Assembly (NCBI GenBank): GCA_015501585.1
Contig: JADNRY010000007.1
Span: forward strand, 62,001 to 126,000
Direction of reading: 5' to 3'
Length of the DNA: 64,000 nt
From: Rhodocollybia butyracea
Lineage: Eukaryota > Basidiomycota > Agaricomycetes > Agaricales > Omphalotaceae
The notes below the pieces were generated by a model. The model was not told the DNA's origin. It saw nothing but the letters and a program-made list of their open reading frames with translations, and did not search any database. A program made the translations under genes and the position numbers. Of the stretch, positions 61,493 to 64,000 are shown piece by piece (positions within the stretch are counted from its first letter, which is position 1; each line of letters opens with the position of its first letter).

Positions 61493-63039
61493 CCCAGTTT
61501 TCTCAAAAGCTGTTTGGCAGGACCTCCTGCAGTCGGAGGCAGATCTAGTTCTTTGGAAGGTGGAAGCTCCATGAGCTCTCGTACAGCATCATGGACATTC
61601 ATTCCTGTTGGGGAGTGAGCGACTATTGTATCGGGTTTCCGAATGGTTGCCTACCTCCGTATAACACGTTGTAAATCTAAAGAATTATCAAAATCTGTTT
61701 CGCCACCATAAAGTCGGACTTACAGTGGTTGCGATAGGGGCATGTACGCCAAGCTCGTCAATGATAATCTTTAATGCTTTTGTAGTAGTGACACCTTCTG
61801 CAACACTACCTAGTGTATTTGTGATCGAATCCAGACTCTCTCCCTTTCCCAGTCTATATCCGACTGTGTAGTTTCGAGAAGTAGGGGATGAGCACGTCAG
61901 GAACAAATCACCAACGCCCGCAAGCCCCAAAAATGTCAAAGGCGAAGCCCCATAGGCAGTACCGATACATGTCATCTCGGACAAACCACGGGTTATAATC
62001 ACTGTAGGCGGAGCGTCAGTGCCATATTTTGAGGCGGTCGAGATCAGACTGACTTGCTCTAGTGTTGTTCTCGAAACCAAGACCATCAGTAGCACCTGCC
62101 GCAATAGCGTAGACGTTTTTTAGAGCTCCGGACAGTTCGAGCCCAATCGGATCGCTTCCAGTGTAGCTAGCAACGATGTACTGTTGGTCGATGAGCGTAC
62201 AAAGGATTAAATGTTGCTTACCATCTAAAGTGAGGTTGATGGAAAATCATTGCAGCACGCTGGGCTACAGAGTCCGTGAACGAGGCCACGGACACGGATG
62301 TGGGCTGCCGCTGAACAACTGCAGGGCGAGTCAAAATCACAACGGGCAGCTGGGATATTTGTAACTAACTTTCTTTCGCAAAAGATGGACCAGACTGAGG
62401 AGAGGTGAATGGCTGGGCTGTCCACGAAAACTGGACGTACAATGAATGCTGCGGACTTAGCTATCTCAGCTCCACAAGTGTCTGCGATAATCTCCAACGT
62501 AAGAGCATGTGTTCCGATCTCGATACCCTTGTTCACAAAGATGAGCAAGGGCAGCTTTTTCATAGATTTGAGTCTGAGCTTTGCTAGGTTTTCTCTGATG
62601 CCTCATGGATATGGACATAGTAGTAGTTTACTAAACGCACTCACCTCACAAACTGAGTGGGAATGGCAAATAACACTACATCCATCTGCTCAATGAGCTC
62701 CAGCCCAGGTAGCTCCGGTCCTACAGCTATAATTTTCTCGGAAAAGAGATGATCCTTGAGATACGCCGGGTTTCGATGGGTTTCGTTCATAGATTTTACA
62801 ACATCTGCATCTCGCGACCACAAGTACACATTATGTTCTGAATCTCCCAAATGATCAGCCAGACAACTACCAAAGTTTCCAGCGCCTAAAACCAAGACTT
62901 TGGAAGGATCCGGGAAAGAACGAGTGGGCGAAATTGAAGGCATGAAGGAACGACGTGGTGTGCTGCAAGAAAAAAAAGCTGAAGAAAACAAGCAGCGTGT
63001 TACAAAAAAATTTGTAGTACGAAATGGACGTATGAACAT
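61493..63039 (-). CDS. GPD1: NAD-dependent glycerol-3-phosphate dehydrogenase
   Basis: Reduces DHAP to glycerol-3-phosphate for glycerol and lipid synthesis and redox balance. Blocks: [18 protein letters not shown] (NAD-binding GxGxxG), [76 protein letters not shown] with [25 protein letters not shown] with NYTVGYRLG, and [14 protein letters not shown]. Stop 61493-61495. Met 62943 ([10 protein letters not shown]) gives a cytosolic form. An in-frame ATG at 63039 adds [20 protein letters not shown] and more, resembling a mitochondrial presequence. The TTTTTTTCTTGCAG just upstream of codon 62960 could instead be an intron acceptor. At least five introns. Confidence 0.9.
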
Positions 63040-63184
63040 GAACGCGGCGGAGTCGTGACGCGCTGGCCACGTGGATCCTGGTGGATCGTCTTGTTCTGTC
63101 ACTGTACCTTTTTTTACTTACTTTCATTATACTTAGCTTTCTATTTTTTCCGCTTCCAAGAGGCTGTCTTTCTTTTACAACAAT
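63040..63184. promoter_or_regulatory. bidirectional promoter GPD / SED5
   Basis: 145 bases between ATG 63039 (minus) and ATG 63185 (plus), or 241 from Met 62943. It contains GCCACGTGGATCC at 63067, with a perfect CACGTG E-box (63069-63074). Confidence 0.55.
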
Positions 63185-64000
63185 ATGCCGGTACAGGATC
63201 GCACTAATGAATTCTTGACCTGTGTGGATTCGATAATCAGCAGGTCCTCGGTGCCATCTCGCCGGGACGCAAAGCAAAGGCTACTGCAGAACGGGAAATC
63301 TGCGACAAAGTCCGAGTTTTCACGTATGGCATCGGGAATAGGGAAGGAAATAAGCAGTACAAATCTAAAGCTAGGGAAATTATCACAGTGTATGTATTTT
63401 CCTTTACATTTCTGTTCGATGCTTATTCTATAATATATAGTGGCCAAGAGGAAGACATTATTTGATGACAGACCTGTGGAAATTAGCGTGTGCTTATTTC
63501 TTTGTGTCCTGGGTCCAGCGTTTTGACTCGTTGCAGGAACTTACTTTCATAATCAAACAAGACCTTGCTGGCCTCAACAAGCAGATAGCAACTCTTCAGG
63601 CGTATGTCAAGCAGAAGAAAGCTCAGGGAGCGAAAACAGATGATGCTAAACAGATCGACGAGCACAATAAGAATGTTGTTACGCTTCTGCAGAGTAAATT
63701 GGCGGATACTAGTGTGGCATTCCAGGAGGTGCTAGAGGTTCGAACTCAAGTACGTGGTCGGTTACTCCTGCATTTAGCAAGAGCCTTATCATCGTTTCAC
63801 AGAACATGAAAGAATCTAAAGACCGCACAGAACAATTCATGTATACCGCATCATCTGCCGCTCAACAGGCTCCGTCCAGTAAGGCCTTGCAGTTTGTTAT
63901 GTTATCAGCTCTGGTCTAAAAATACTGCTAGACTCGGTCCTTTTCAATCCTCGAGGCGACCCCATGGGTGACGGTAGTCCCAGTCGCTTCGATTCTAAAC
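63185..64000 (+). CDS. SED5: syntaxin SED5 (Golgi t-SNARE), 3' partial
   Basis: Runs off the right edge. MPVQDRTNEFLTCVDSIISR carries the DRTxEF N-peptide that binds Sly1, diagnostic of Sed5/syntaxin-5. Then come SEFSRMASGIGKEISSTNLK with LGKLSQ, LAKRKTLFDDRPVEI, ELTFIIKQDLAGLNKQIATL, QIDEHNKNVVTLLQSKLADT and NMKESKDRTEQFMYTASSAA, matching the Habc region and linker. The visible last exon reads SVLFNPRGDPMGDGSPSRFD. Introns near 63391-63441, about 63476-63535, 63748-63801 and 63880-63931. The SNARE motif and C-terminal anchor lie beyond the window. Acts in ER-Golgi and intra-Golgi fusion. Confidence 0.92.

Overview
The window is nuclear DNA of a filamentous basidiomycete fungus, most likely an Agaricomycete. 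Genes are broken by many introns of about 45-60 bases and flanking regions are short. Gene content includes a PacC/Rim101 pH regulator, a bifunctional GARS-AIRS enzyme, a GPI-anchored PLC-like phosphodiesterase, TFIID subunit TAF1, Mediator subunit MED7 and a PA28-type proteasome activator. I saw no prokaryotic features, no intact transposon, no CRISPR array and no tRNA or rRNA gene.

Layout. 1-3.4 kb: a tandem duplication of the 3' part of an unrecognised gene with an RRM-like C-terminus; copy 1 runs off the left edge and copy 2 is truncated and frameshifted. 3.6-5.2 kb: a lipase-like alpha/beta hydrolase. 5.7-9.35 kb: a multi-RRM RNA-binding protein (minus). 10.3-14.5 kb: RPB6, RFC4 and mitochondrial seryl-tRNA synthetase. 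14.5-17.8 kb: an Lsb5-like VHS/GAT adaptor and a FAR1-type zinc-binding protein (minus). 17.9-22.3 kb: UTP11, PLC-like phosphodiesterase, AYR1-like reductase. 22.6-25 kb: PacC. 25.7-32.5 kb: TAF1, PA28, RRB1. 32.8-39.8 kb: MAPEG enzyme, a Ser-rich unknown, amidase, MED7, BCL7-like protein. 40.1-45 kb: AFG2 and PIG-T/GPI16. 45-46.9 kb: gene-poor. 46.9-55.4 kb: a disordered unknown, an Lnt-like nitrilase-superfamily membrane protein, a very large disordered unknown. 55.7-64 kb: ADE5,7-type GARS-AIRS, an ankyrin-CCCH protein, glycerol-3-phosphate dehydrogenase, and the 5' part of syntaxin SED5.

The genes are mostly unrelated housekeeping functions (transcription, ribosome assembly, replication, GPI anchoring, purine synthesis), not a cluster. 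What they share is arrangement: about ten neighbouring pairs are head to head over short shared promoters, the tightest with only 39 bases between start codons (AFG2/PIG-T). A second shared trait is at least eight introns inferred to start with GC rather than GT, nearly all with a GCAAGT donor; several are fixed by reading frame and by conserved protein sequence across the join. The most unusual individual items are the decayed tandem duplicate, the FAR1-type zinc fold, the ankyrin-CCCH architecture, the Lnt-like protein, and PA28 and BCL7-like genes in a fungus. I did not find an obviously new multi-gene system.
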